From assembly GCA_011772755.1 (NCBI GenBank), contig WVYX01000203.1, positions 1 through 64,000 of the forward strand: DNA of 64,000 nucleotides, given 5' to 3'. The position numbers and the translations under genes are program-made. The notes below the pieces were generated by a model. The model saw nothing but the letters and a program-made list of their open reading frames with translations. It had not been told where the DNA came from and made no database searches. Shown here piece by piece: positions 32,969 through 42,113 of the stretch. This DNA is from Gemmatimonadales bacterium (GTDB taxonomy: Bacteria; Gemmatimonadota; Gemmatimonadetes; Gemmatimonadales; GWC2-71-9). The number at the start of each line of letters is the position of its first letter. Position 1 is the first letter of the stretch.

Positions 32969-33205
32969 ATGCAGCATCTCACAGGTGGGGGCGTGGCCCT
33001 GGTGGACATCCTGGGGGTGCGGGTCACCGGACTCCTGGCGTGGTGGATCTATCGGACGGTGTACCTGCTCAGACTGGTTGGCACCAAGAACAAAGTGCGT
33101 GTTCTCACGACCTTGATCCTCAACCGCCTGTTCGAGCCGGACGTGACTGGAGACTACGCCGGCGGATCGGCGGTTCGGCGGTACGAGGGAACGATGGAAC
33201 GGTAG
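32969..33205 (+). pseudogene. Possible C-terminal remnant of a type II NADH dehydrogenase-like protein
   Basis: LVDILGVRVTGLLAWWIYRTVYLLRLVGTKNKVRVLTTLILNRLFEPDV resembles the NDH-2 membrane tail; no FAD/NAD domains upstream; flanked by two repeat arrays. Confidence 0.5.
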
Positions 33206-33250
33206 ATCTCGCGACACACGTTCCGTCGTTCCAACCTTCCGTCCTACCGC
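33160..33250. repeat. Nested octamer inverted array (ggcggatc outer, gatggaac inner)
   Basis: ggcggatc ggcggttc ggcggtac gagggaac gatggaac / gttccgtc gttccaac cttccgtc ctaccgcc. Confidence 0.88.
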
Positions 33251-33663
33251 CCCTCCGTGTCGTCAAACCCCGGGTACGCCACAAGACCCTCGCGCCGGAA
33301 CACCGAAACCAGCTTCCCCAACCGCTGCTCGGCCGGCTCGACCGCGTCGCCGAACCGCTCGCGCAGCTGCACGGCAACCTCCCCGACGGTGCGTGTGCCG
33401 TCGAGCTGGCGCCAGGCGAAGCTCCCGACCTCATCCAAGCGGAGTCGCTTGGCCGCCAACTCGTACAGCAGCCGGTCGAGCAGCGAGCGTAGCCCTTTGC
33501 TCTCCGGTGCTGGCCGGATGACGACCACACGCTCCCCGACTTCCTCCCACTCGGCGATCCGTACCGGCACCAGCTCCAGGAGGTTCACGCCTTCGAGCTC
33601 GTCGCGTCGCCGCCTTGGCCACACCATTCTACGTCTTGAGATAACGACAACCGCCTCCCACAC
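33244..33663 (-). CDS. PqqD-family protein
   Basis: LDEVGSFAWRQLDGTRTVGEVAVQLRERFGDAVEPAEQRLGKLVSVFRREGLV. Confidence 0.65.
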   Translation of the reverse strand: MWEAVVVISRRRMVWPRRRRDELEGVNLLELVPVRIAEWEEVGERVVVIRPAPESKGLRSLLDRLLYELAAKRLRLDEVGSFAWRQLDGTRTVGEVAVQLRERFGDAVEPAEQRLGKLVSVFRREGLVAYPGFDDTEGR

Positions 33664-33672
33664 GGGAGGCGG
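33651..33672 (-). terminator. Terminator-like hairpin downstream of the OPT transporter gene
   Basis: 9-bp perfect stem ccgcctccc/gggaggcgg, 4-nt loop, followed on minus strand by TTGTCGTTAT. Confidence 0.55.
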
Positions 33673-33717
33673 CTGCCCTCGATACGCATGCCGAGGGTGC
33701 GCCCCAATCTTTGGGGC

Positions 33718-35685
33718 TCACCCGTTCCCTTGCCGCATCTTGTCGATGGTGAACCATGCGAGGAGGTAGAGCACGACCGGGAAGATGACGAGGCCCAGCC
33801 AGAACTGCGGTTCGGCCCCGAACGAGAGCCTCTGGAAGCCCAACAACCAGGGGAACTTCTCCGAGCCGATGAACAGGAGCGCAATCAGCACCGCCATGAG
33901 CGACTCACCCGCGATGAACCCGGATGAGAGCAGCACACCCGTGTTCTCGGCACGCTGTCGCTGCTCGTTGGAGACCTCCATTCGCTTGAGGCGCACGTCA
34001 AACAGCCATCTGAAGATCCCGCCAACGAAGATCGCGGCCGTGGAGTAGAACGGCAGATACATGCCGACGGCGATGAGCATCGGCGCCGGCGCCTTGATGA
34101 GGATCAGTCCCAGGGCGAAGAACATCCCCACGATCACCAGCGGCCACGCCATCTCGCCCCCGACGATCCCCTCCGCCATGAGCGCCATCAGCCCGGCCTG
34201 AGGGGCGGGGAGCTGCTCCGATCCTATCGTGTAGGCGCCGTGCAGCGCGATGAGCGGCAACGCCAGGATGAAGGCGGCGAAGATCACGCCGATGATCTCG
34301 CCGATCTGCATGCGCCACGGCGTGCCGCCCAGGATGTGGCCCACCTTGAGGTCCTGCATCATGTCGCCGGCGATGCCCGCCGCGCAGCAGACGACGCCCG
34401 CCACACCGAGCACACCCGCGATACCGCGTACGTCGGTCACTCCCAGCAACACCATGAGGACCGCCGCGATCAGTAGTGCGCTCAGCGTGAGCCCGGAGAT
34501 CGGGTTGTTCGAGCTGCCGATCAGGGCGACCAGGTAGCCCGCAACCGCCGCGAACAGGAACCCGAGGATCACCATGATGACGGTGAGCACCAACGCCCCG
34601 CCGAACGCGCGGGAGAAGTGTAGGTAGAGGAAGAACGTCGCCACCGCGCCCACCCCGACCGCGAAGAAGACCTTCTTGAGATCCAGGTCGATCTCTGTGC
34701 GCCCCAGCTCGGCTCCGACTCCCGCCAGGCCAATGTGCTTGAGCGCCTTGCCGATTCCCGCAACGAGCGACGTACGCAGATTGTACAGGGTGTAGAACGC
34801 CGCCACGATCATGGCACCTACTGCGAGGGGCCGCACCTGCCGCTCCCACACCTCCACGGCAAGGTCGGTCATACTCTGGTCGGGACCCAGAATCGCCGTG
34901 AGCCCAGGGTTCAGGAACAGCGCCAGCGGCACCAGCAGCAGCCACCCCATGAGAGCGCCGGTGAACAGCACTGCTGAGATCCGCGTTCCCACGATGAAGC
35001 CCACGCCCATGAGCATGGGGGATGCCTTCGGGCTCGTGAGCAGCAATCCGCCCGCGTACTCGAAGCGTTGCCCGAGCAGCTCGACGCTGGAGGTCCCGAA
35101 CTCGTAGAACCTGCGACTGTACTCCTCGACGAACTGGATGCCCCTCAAGTTCTTGATGAGCTCCCAGAACGCCGCGAAGCCCATGGCTGCGAATAGGAAC
35201 TTGGCGCCGGTCTGGCCGCCTTGGCCGGCCTTCACGATCTCCGCCGCGGCAACGCTCTCGGGAAACGGGAGGTCCGCCTCGACCACCAGAGTCCGGCGTA
35301 GCACGATCACGAAGAGCACGCCCAACGTGCCGCCGATCAACATGATCGCGGTGCTCTCGACGTAGCGCAGCTCGTCCCACGCTCCGCTCAGCACGAAGGC
35401 CGGGATGGTGAAGATGGCGCCCGCCACCAGCGCCTCCCCCACCGATGCCGTGGTCCGGGCGATGTTCTCCTCGAGGATCGTGCCCCCAAAGCCCCGAAGC
35501 ACCGCCATGGCCACGACGGCCGCCGGGAAGGTGGCCGCCACGGTCAGTCCCGCCGTCATGCCCACGTACGCGTTCGCCGCCCCCAGCGCTACCGCCATCA
35601 GCGCACCCAGCACCACTGCTTTGATGGTGAGCTCGGGCATGCTCTCAGAAGCCGGAACGAAAGGCTTGAACTCTTTGTCTGGCAT
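33718..35685 (-). CDS. OPT family oligopeptide transporter
   Basis: ELTIKAVVLGALMAVALGAANAYVGMTAGLTVAATFPAAVVAMAVLR; multi-TM. Confidence 0.9.
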   Translation of the reverse strand: MPDKEFKPFVPASESMPELTIKAVVLGALMAVALGAANAYVGMTAGLTVAATFPAAVVAMAVLRGFGGTILEENIARTTASVGEALVAGAIFTIPAFVLSGAWDELRYVESTAIMLIGGTLGVLFVIVLRRTLVVEADLPFPESVAAAEIVKAGQGGQTGAKFLFAAMGFAAFWELIKNLRGIQFVEEYSRRFYEFGTSSVELLGQRFEYAGGLLLTSPKASPMLMGVGFIVGTRISAVLFTGALMGWLLLVPLALFLNPGLTAILGPDQSMTDLAVEVWERQVRPLAVGAMIVAAFYTLYNLRTSLVAGIGKALKHIGLAGVGAELGRTEIDLDLKKVFFAVGVGAVATFFLYLHFSRAFGGALVLTVIMVILGFLFAAVAGYLVALIGSSNNPISGLTLSALLIAAVLMVLLGVTDVRGIAGVLGVAGVVCCAAGIAGDMMQDLKVGHILGGTPWRMQIGEIIGVIFAAFILALPLIALHGAYTIGSEQLPAPQAGLMALMAEGIVGGEMAWPLVIVGMFFALGLILIKAPAPMLIAVGMYLPFYSTAAIFVGGIFRWLFDVRLKRMEVSNEQRQRAENTGVLLSSGFIAGESLMAVLIALLFIGSEKFPWLLGFQRLSFGAEPQFWLGLVIFPVVLYLLAWFTIDKMRQGNG

Positions 35686-35824
35686 CGGGTTTCCCCAGAT
35701 TGTGGGTCAGAACTCCGCGGATTCTAGCAGCCGCCTCACCCGGCTGTCAAACCGCCGGGATCGCCTGCCCGGAGTACGCGGGTGCGGTGCCCTCGTGCCA
35801 GCGGTGTGGTGGTTATAGAATACT

Positions 35825-35839
35825 CCTCCTGCGAGGAGG
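35825..35839 (+). promoter_or_regulatory. Hairpin sequestering the Shine-Dalgarno of the downstream peptidase gene
   Basis: CCTCCT-gcg-AGGAGG, followed by gaaaATG (start 35844). Confidence 0.55.
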
Positions 35840-35843
35840 GAAA

Positions 35844-37304
35844 ATGACATTCGTTGACACGTTGGAACCGAAGGCGGTGTGGCAGCATTTCGATCAGATC
35901 CTCATGATCCCCCGTGGCTCGAAAGAAGAAGACAAGATACGCCAGCACGTCATCAGCGTCGCTGAGAGGGCCGGTCTCGCACAGCAGACCGACGAGGCCG
36001 GGAACCTGGTGGTTCGCAAACCGGGGACCAAAGGACACGAGAAAGCTCCCGTTACCATCCTCCAGAGCCATCTGGACATGGTGAACGAGAAGAACTCGGA
36101 CGTGGAGCACGACTTCTCGAAAGACCCCATCAAGCCGCGCCGCGATGGCGACTACCTCACAGCCTCGGGAACCACGCTGGGCTCAGACAACGGGATCGGT
36201 GTAGCCTCCATGCTAGCCATCATGGAAGCCAAGGATCTGACCCACGGCCCCCTGGAGCTGCTGTTCACCATCGACGAAGAGACAGGGCTCGTCGGCGCCT
36301 CCGGCCTGGCGGGGGACATGCTGCAGGGTCGGCGGCTCATCAACCTGGACTCGGAAGAAGAAGGGGCGCTCTACGTGGGCTGTGCTGGCGGTGCCGACAG
36401 CACGCTCACGCTCCCCCTCGGCTCGACGCCTACGCCCTCGGGGTGTACAGCACTGCGGACCCGATTCCACGGCCTCAAGGGCGGTCACTCCGGAGTAGAC
36501 ATCCACCTCCAGCGGGGCAATGCGGTGAAGCTCCTTGCCCGGGCACTGTTCGCCGTCTCGCCCCGCGCGCCGTTCCACCTGGCGGCCATTGAGGGTGGCA
36601 ACAAGCACAACGCCATCCCCCGAGAAGCCTTCGCCACGGCGGTAGTGGGTGAGACCGAGAAGGACGCCTTCGGTGCCGCGCTGAACGAGGAGTTCTCCGC
36701 AATCCGACAGGAGTTCCGGCCCGCAGATCCGGAGATGCAGCTGGAAGTCGCCGACGCGGAGATGCCCGGGGAAGTGTGGGACCACGCCAGTGCCGAAACC
36801 GCTCTCCGGCTGCTCACGGGGTTGCCTCACGGAGTCCTGGCGATGAGCTACGACATTCCCGATCTGGTGGAGACCAGCACCAACCTGGCCACGGTGCGGC
36901 AGCGGGATAACTCCCTGGTGATCGGCATGAGCAGTCGGTCCTCCGTCGACACAGCCCTCGCGGCCCTGCGGCAGAGGATTCGGGCAACCGCCACGCTCGC
37001 CGGCGCCGCCGTGGAGGAGGGGAGCGGGTACCCCGGCTGGAAGCCCAATCTCGACTCCCATCTGCTCAAGGTGTTGAAGGACGTCTACGCGCGAGAGTTG
37101 GGCCGGGAACCAGAGATCAAGGCCATTCACGCCGGGCTCGAATGTGGTATCATCGGTGAGAAGGTCCCCGGGACCGACATGATCTCCATGGGTCCACAGA
37201 TCGAGTTTCCCCATTCGCCGGACGAGCGGGTGAAGATCGACTCAGTGGGTGAGTTCTACAGCCTGCTCACGACGACGCTCGAGGTGCTGGCGGCGGCAAG
37301 CTAG
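35844..37304 (+). CDS. pepD: Aminoacyl-histidine dipeptidase (PepD, M20 family)
   Basis: QSHLDMVNEKNSDVEHDFSKDPI, GTTLGSDNGIGVASMLAIME, HAGLECGIIGEKVPGTDMISMGPQ. Confidence 0.92.
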   Translation: MTFVDTLEPKAVWQHFDQILMIPRGSKEEDKIRQHVISVAERAGLAQQTDEAGNLVVRKPGTKGHEKAPVTILQSHLDMVNEKNSDVEHDFSKDPIKPRRDGDYLTASGTTLGSDNGIGVASMLAIMEAKDLTHGPLELLFTIDEETGLVGASGLAGDMLQGRRLINLDSEEEGALYVGCAGGADSTLTLPLGSTPTPSGCTALRTRFHGLKGGHSGVDIHLQRGNAVKLLARALFAVSPRAPFHLAAIEGGNKHNAIPREAFATAVVGETEKDAFGAALNEEFSAIRQEFRPADPEMQLEVADAEMPGEVWDHASAETALRLLTGLPHGVLAMSYDIPDLVETSTNLATVRQRDNSLVIGMSSRSSVDTALAALRQRIRATATLAGAAVEEGSGYPGWKPNLDSHLLKVLKDVYARELGREPEIKAIHAGLECGIIGEKVPGTDMISMGPQIEFPHSPDERVKIDSVGEFYSLLTTTLEVLAAAS

Positions 37305-37323
37305 TAGGTAGGCGTCTTTCTCG

Positions 37324-37365
37324 CCCAGACTGATCCGCGTTCGTTGGTCGATCAATCCGCGGCAG
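37324..37365. repeat. Second copy of 42-bp dispersed repeat (see 5234-5275)
   Basis: Same length; first 9 and last 15 bp identical, divergent middle. Confidence 0.65.
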
Positions 37366-37371
37366 AGAGGA

Positions 37372-38457
37372 TTGCGCATTGTCATGGTCATGAGAGCTAC
37401 TTCCCTGGACTTCCTCAAGCGGCTGCTCGATAGCCCCGGCCCCTCCGGCTTCGAGACCGCACCGGCCGTCATGTGGCGCCACGAGGCCGAGGGGTTCGCC
37501 GACGAGGTCTCGGCAGACGTGTCAGGCAACTCCGTCGCAGCGCTCAATCCGGGGGGCAGCCCTCGGATCATGCTGGCCGGACACATCGACGAGATCGGCC
37601 TGATGATCGTCCACGTGGACGATGAGGGTTTCCTGTACTTCTCGACCATCGGTGGCTGGGACCCTCAGGTCTTGGTCGGCCAACGGGTGCTGATCGTGAC
37701 GAAGAAGGGGCCCATCGACGGGGTGATCGGCAAGAAGGCCATTCATCTCATCAAGTCGGAGGACCAGGATCGCGTCACCAAGCCCGCCGAACTGTGGATC
37801 GACATCGGGGCGAAGAACAAGGCCGACGCCCTCAAACGGGTGCGCATAGGCGACCCGGGGGTCCTGGCGGCGCAGGCGGTGCAATTGCCCAACGGACGCA
37901 TCGTGTCCCGCAGCATCGACAATCGGATCGGCGCGTTCGTCGTGTTGGAGGCACTACGCAGCCTGGCGCGGCGGAAGCCGAGGGCGGCGGTCTTCGCGGT
38001 GGCGACGACGCAGGAGGAGATCGCCTGGACCGGGGGCGGCGCCCGCACCAGCGCCGTCGGCCTGAATCCGGACGCGGCAGCAGTCGTGGACGTGATTCAC
38101 GCAACGGATCACCCCAACGTCGAGAAGAAGGAGCACGGTGACTTCAAGCTGGGCGCCGGTCCCGTGCTGTCCCGGGGATCGGCGGTGAACCCAGTGGTCT
38201 TCGAGCTGCTGGTGGAAACCGCCGAAAAGCAGCGTATTCCCTATGCCATCGCTGCGGCACCCCGGGACACGGGCACCGACGCAGACGCGATCTATACCGC
38301 GTTGCGGGGCATCCCAACCGGGCTGGTCTCGGTGCCGAACCGCTACATGCACAGCCCCAACGAGATGGTCGACATAGCCGACCTCGAGCGAGCCTCGAAG
38401 CTGCTGGCGGCATTCGCGCGGCGGGTGACGGCGAAGACGGACTTCACGCCCCGATGA
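37372..38457 (+). CDS. M42 family metallopeptidase
   Basis: LLDSPGPSGFETAPA, LAGHIDEIGLMI, ATTQEEIAWTGGGARTSA, NRYMHSPNEMVDIADLE. Confidence 0.92.
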   Translation: MRIVMVMRATSLDFLKRLLDSPGPSGFETAPAVMWRHEAEGFADEVSADVSGNSVAALNPGGSPRIMLAGHIDEIGLMIVHVDDEGFLYFSTIGGWDPQVLVGQRVLIVTKKGPIDGVIGKKAIHLIKSEDQDRVTKPAELWIDIGAKNKADALKRVRIGDPGVLAAQAVQLPNGRIVSRSIDNRIGAFVVLEALRSLARRKPRAAVFAVATTQEEIAWTGGGARTSAVGLNPDAAAVVDVIHATDHPNVEKKEHGDFKLGAGPVLSRGSAVNPVVFELLVETAEKQRIPYAIAAAPRDTGTDADAIYTALRGIPTGLVSVPNRYMHSPNEMVDIADLERASKLLAAFARRVTAKTDFTPR

Positions 38458-38458
38458 C

Positions 38459-38574
38459 CGGGTCCTAGCTCCTCGGGGCTGGGTCCTAGGGATCGCCCCC
38501 AGCGGACGGCGGGTATCCGTCAGCAATCCCTAACACCCAGGACCCAAGACCGAACACCCAGGACGCAACACCTC
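38459..38574. repeat. Heptamer inverted array (gggtcct)
   Basis: cgggtcc tagctcc tcggggc tgggtcc / ccctaac acccagg acccaag accgaac acccagg acgcaac. Confidence 0.85.
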
Positions 38575-38726
38575 ACCCCGCATCAGGGTTAAGTTTGGGG
38601 TTCACCTGACACAGGTGGCCCTGCCCCGCCAGCCCACCCCGGCGGCAGGGGCGGCAGATGAAGAAAGGGTGGGCAGGAGGGGCAGTTGGGGCAGAAAAGA
38701 CACGACACCAACCCCGGGACAGTTCG

Positions 38727-40013
38727 ATGACACTAGCGCAGTTGATCAGCAGGTTTGTCACCGCAGGAATCCTTGTCCTTGCCGGGACACAAACCCTCAC
38801 GGCCCAGTCGACCCCTGACAGCGCTACTGCGGCGCGGGTGCTCGCCGACGTCGCCTACTTAGCCGACGACGCCCGTGAGGGTCGTGGCGTGGGAACGGCC
38901 GGCCTGGACTCGGCGGCGGCGTATGTCGCGGCGCAGTTTGCCAAGGCCGGTCTCCGGCCGGCGGGCACGGACGGTTACTTCCAGCCCTTCGTGATCGACT
39001 CAACCGCCCCGGGTGCCGCGCATGCGGGGCTCGGCGGCAAGGCGGTGAAGAATGTCGTGGGACTGCTACCCGGGCGTGGTGCCCTCGCCGGGCAAGTTGT
39101 GGTGCTCGGTGCACACTACGACCACCTGGGGCTCGGCGGCCCCGGGAGCCTGGATCCCGACAGCGTGGGTGTGGTCCACAACGGCGCTGATGACAACGCT
39201 TCAGGGACGGCGGCGCTCCTCGAAGCCGCCCGCATCATCGCGGCACGAGAGGAGCAGCATCACCGCACATTCGTCTTCGTTGCCTTCACTGCCGAAGAAC
39301 TGGGGACGATCGGCTCCTCGTACTACGTACGGAATCCCGCACGGGCCAATCGCGCGACCTACGCCATGATCAACTTCGACATGGTGGGACGGCTGAGGAA
39401 CGACTCCCTGCTGGTGATCGGCACAGGATCCGCTGAGGAATTCAGCGGCTTGCTCGATTCTCTGAACGCGGACCACGGATTCAGCCTCACGAAGACGGAG
39501 GATCCGTGGGGTCCCAGCGATCAGACGTCGTTCTATGGCGACAAGATCCCGGTCGTTCACTTCTTCACCAATACTCACACCGACTACCACCGCACCACGG
39601 ACGACTGGGACAAGATCAACGCCGAGGGGGTCGTCCGCATCGCGAGTTTCGCGGCAGATTTCGCGTTCGCCCTCGCGATGCGCCGCAACCAGTTGGCCTT
39701 CGTGGACGTCCCACGGCCGCCCCCACCAACCCGGGGCGGTGGCTACGGCGCCTATCTCGGCACCATTCCGGACATGAGTGGGTCGCCAGGCGGCGTCCGG
39801 CTGACCGGGGTGCGGGCTGGTAGCCCGGCTGAGAAGGCAGGGATTGCGAGCGGCGACATCATCGTGCAGATCGGCGATCACGAGGTGAAGAACCTGTACC
39901 ACATGACCGACGCCCTCAGGGCCCACAAGCCGGGCGATGTCGTGAAGGTCGTCGTGCTGCGGGGGGACGAGCGGCTCGAACTGACGGCCACGCTGGGGAG
40001 ACGGGGTGGCTGA
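38727..40013 (+). CDS. M28 family peptidase with C-terminal PDZ domain (start revised to 38727)
   Basis: Signal peptide; VVLGAHYDHLGLGG, GADDNASGTAALLEAAR; PDZ GVRAGSPAEKAGIASGDIIVQIG. Confidence 0.9.
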   Translation: MTLAQLISRFVTAGILVLAGTQTLTAQSTPDSATAARVLADVAYLADDAREGRGVGTAGLDSAAAYVAAQFAKAGLRPAGTDGYFQPFVIDSTAPGAAHAGLGGKAVKNVVGLLPGRGALAGQVVVLGAHYDHLGLGGPGSLDPDSVGVVHNGADDNASGTAALLEAARIIAAREEQHHRTFVFVAFTAEELGTIGSSYYVRNPARANRATYAMINFDMVGRLRNDSLLVIGTGSAEEFSGLLDSLNADHGFSLTKTEDPWGPSDQTSFYGDKIPVVHFFTNTHTDYHRTTDDWDKINAEGVVRIASFAADFAFALAMRRNQLAFVDVPRPPPPTRGGGYGAYLGTIPDMSGSPGGVRLTGVRAGSPAEKAGIASGDIIVQIGDHEVKNLYHMTDALRAHKPGDVVKVVVLRGDERLELTATLGRRGG

Positions 40014-40467
40014 GGCAGTCCTGAACGCTGATCCCATCGTGCGCGCACTACAGGCAGCGTTTTGCCGGGATGCCCCTCGGCAGGAACTCCTGGAACTCGT
40101 AACCCGGAAGATGCGGCAGGCCGGCCCACCGTACACCGGCGTATACCTCTACATGCTCCACGGCGACGAGCTCGTGCTCGAAGCGTTCGACGGCCGGCCC
40201 ACCGACCTCACGCGCGTGGCGCTTGGCACCGGCGTCTGCGGGCGAGCCGTGGCGGAGCAACGTGACCTCAACATACCGGACGTGTCGGTCGTCGAGGACT
40301 ACCTCGCTTGCAGTGCTGAAACCCAGTCCGAGCTCGTCGTGCTCATTCGCCGCCACGACGAGATCCTGGGAGAGATCGACATCGACAGCGATGTCCTAGC
40401 CGGCTTCGACGATGCCGAGGAGCGCGCCGTGAGAGAAGTGGCCGACGCACTGGCCACCCTCCTGTGA
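40006..40467 (+). CDS. GAF domain protein, free methionine-(R)-sulfoxide reductase-like
   Basis: GTGVCGRAVAEQRDLNIPDVSVVEDYLACSAETQSELVVLI. Confidence 0.75.
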   Translation: MAEAVLNADPIVRALQAAFCRDAPRQELLELVTRKMRQAGPPYTGVYLYMLHGDELVLEAFDGRPTDLTRVALGTGVCGRAVAEQRDLNIPDVSVVEDYLACSAETQSELVVLIRRHDEILGEIDIDSDVLAGFDDAEERAVREVADALATLL

Positions 40468-41333
40468 TTTCCGACCCAGACGATCTGACCGCCACAGAAG
40501 CAGCCGTTACGGTCAACGGCGTGAGCCTCCACGTCCGATTCGTCGGTGAGGGTCCGGACGTGGTCGTGTTGCACGGCGGCCCGGGCGCCCATCACGACTA
40601 TCTCCTCCCCCAGTTTGACGCTCTGGCGAACGGGCGATGCCTGCGGTACTACGATCAGCGGGGCGGCGGTCGGTCCCCCGTCGCCCGGGGCGTGCCCGTG
40701 GGCTGGCGGGAGCACGTAGCGGATCTGAACGCGCTCGTAGATCTGTGGGGGTTGGCCCCCGTCACGCTCCTGGGGTACTCCTGGGGTGGACTCCTAGCGC
40801 TGTTGTACGCCGCCACGTATCCGGATCGGGTCGGACGTCTGGCCCTCGTGTCGCCCGCACCTCTCACCCCAGAGCATCGAGCCGAATTCGAGCGCCGCAT
40901 CACCGAGCGGCTGGCACACCCGCGCGTGGTGGAAGCCCGGGAGGCCCTCAGGCGATCCAACCTGCGCCACCAGGACTCCGGCGCGTACCGCCAACGGGCA
41001 TTCGAGCTGTCGGTGGCGGGTTACTTCAGAAACCCGGATCGGGCACGGGACCTCACACCGTTCCGCGTCACGGGCCGCACGCAGCGGGCGGTGTGGGAGA
41101 GTATCGGCGCTTCCGACCTGCGCGAGGAACTCGCCCAACTCGAAGAGCTCTGCATACCGGCGCTGGTGATCCACGGACGGCACGACCCTATTCCCCTCGC
41201 CACCGCCCAACACGTGTCGCAGCTCCTCGGTGCCCGCCTCGACGTATTCGAGAACTCCGGTCACGTGCCGCACGTGGAGGAGCACGAGGACTTCGTGGAG
41301 ATCCTGGACGAGTTCCTTCCCAAGCGCCAGTGA
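40464..41333 (+). CDS. Alpha/beta hydrolase, proline iminopeptidase-like
   Basis: VVVLHGGPGAHHDYLLPQFDAL, RCLRYYDQRGGGRS, GYSWGGLLALLYA. Confidence 0.88.
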   Translation: MISDPDDLTATEAAVTVNGVSLHVRFVGEGPDVVVLHGGPGAHHDYLLPQFDALANGRCLRYYDQRGGGRSPVARGVPVGWREHVADLNALVDLWGLAPVTLLGYSWGGLLALLYAATYPDRVGRLALVSPAPLTPEHRAEFERRITERLAHPRVVEAREALRRSNLRHQDSGAYRQRAFELSVAGYFRNPDRARDLTPFRVTGRTQRAVWESIGASDLREELAQLEELCIPALVIHGRHDPIPLATAQHVSQLLGARLDVFENSGHVPHVEEHEDFVEILDEFLPKRQ

Positions 41334-41998
41334 CCCGACTCGACCCTTTCGACTACGCGTTTGCCCAGCTGGCTGAGACCCGGTTTGCCAAGATCCGCGA
41401 GGAGACGTCCGAGGCACCGAGACACACCACAGACCGAGCGCGGTTTGCTGCGCTCCCCTCGGTGCAGCACATTCTGGCGGATGTCGAGGCGCCGGACGTC
41501 ATCGAGGCGAATCCAACAGCGGCAGATGAATACCTCTCAGCGCTCTACGTAGCCTACCGCTTCTGGGATGCCGGGTGTCCCGTCTTCACCGTTGCCCGCA
41601 AGGGCCTGGAGGAGGCGCTCGCATCGGAACGAACCGGTAGCGCACCATCGGTTCCCGGTGGTGCCTGCTACCTCCGATTCCCGGAGCGGTGGTGCTGGGC
41701 GCAGATCGGGCCGGCGGAACCTCACGAACCCCTCGACGGCTTGTTTCTGGCGGCTTCGCCTGACAACCGGGAGATCACCATCGTGGCGGTCCTCGGTCTG
41801 CGCTCGGACCGACCCGGGTTCAGCCAAGTCACGGTGACGGCGGCGCCGGAGGATTTCGCCGCGGCACGCCAGGAAGCCCGCACGCCACTATTCGCGCCAG
41901 TCCTCGACGGTGGGGAAGCCGCCGGGCTCAAGTCGGTGGTGACGACGGCGGAGGTGCTGCAGCTTGCGGAGATGGGACTGGCGGCGGTGGGATACTAG
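41330..41998 (+). CDS. Hypothetical protein (GTG start overlapping upstream stop)
   Basis: GTGA overlap; coding frame TRLDPFDYAFAQLAETRFAKIREE...; ends at 41998. Confidence 0.6.
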   Translation: MTRLDPFDYAFAQLAETRFAKIREETSEAPRHTTDRARFAALPSVQHILADVEAPDVIEANPTAADEYLSALYVAYRFWDAGCPVFTVARKGLEEALASERTGSAPSVPGGACYLRFPERWCWAQIGPAEPHEPLDGLFLAASPDNREITIVAVLGLRSDRPGFSQVTVTAAPEDFAAARQEARTPLFAPVLDGGEAAGLKSVVTTAEVLQLAEMGLAAVGY

Positions 41999-42012
41999 AT
42001 GTCGATGGCGAA

Positions 42013-42111
42013 GGCAATTCGCAGTTCGAGGGTGCCAACCGCGGGTGACGAGCAGGCCGGCGTCCCACGAATCGCGAACTGCGAATTGCGAGCTGCGGAT
42101 TGCATATCGCT
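42013..42111. repeat. Heptamer inverted array (gcaattc), upstream of polX
   Basis: gcaattc gcagttc / acgaatc gcgaactgc gaattgc gagctgc ggattgc. Confidence 0.85.
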
Positions 42112-42113
42112 CT

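Noticed and set aside
33998-35380. 460-aa minus-strand ORF
   Set aside because: Out-of-frame overlap of the OPT transporter; composition typical of a shadow ORF.
39455-39485. ctgaacgcggaccacggattcag in the M28 peptidase as another dispersed repeat copy
   Set aside because: Similarity to 5197-5216 is short and lies in a normally conserved coding region; likely coincidence.
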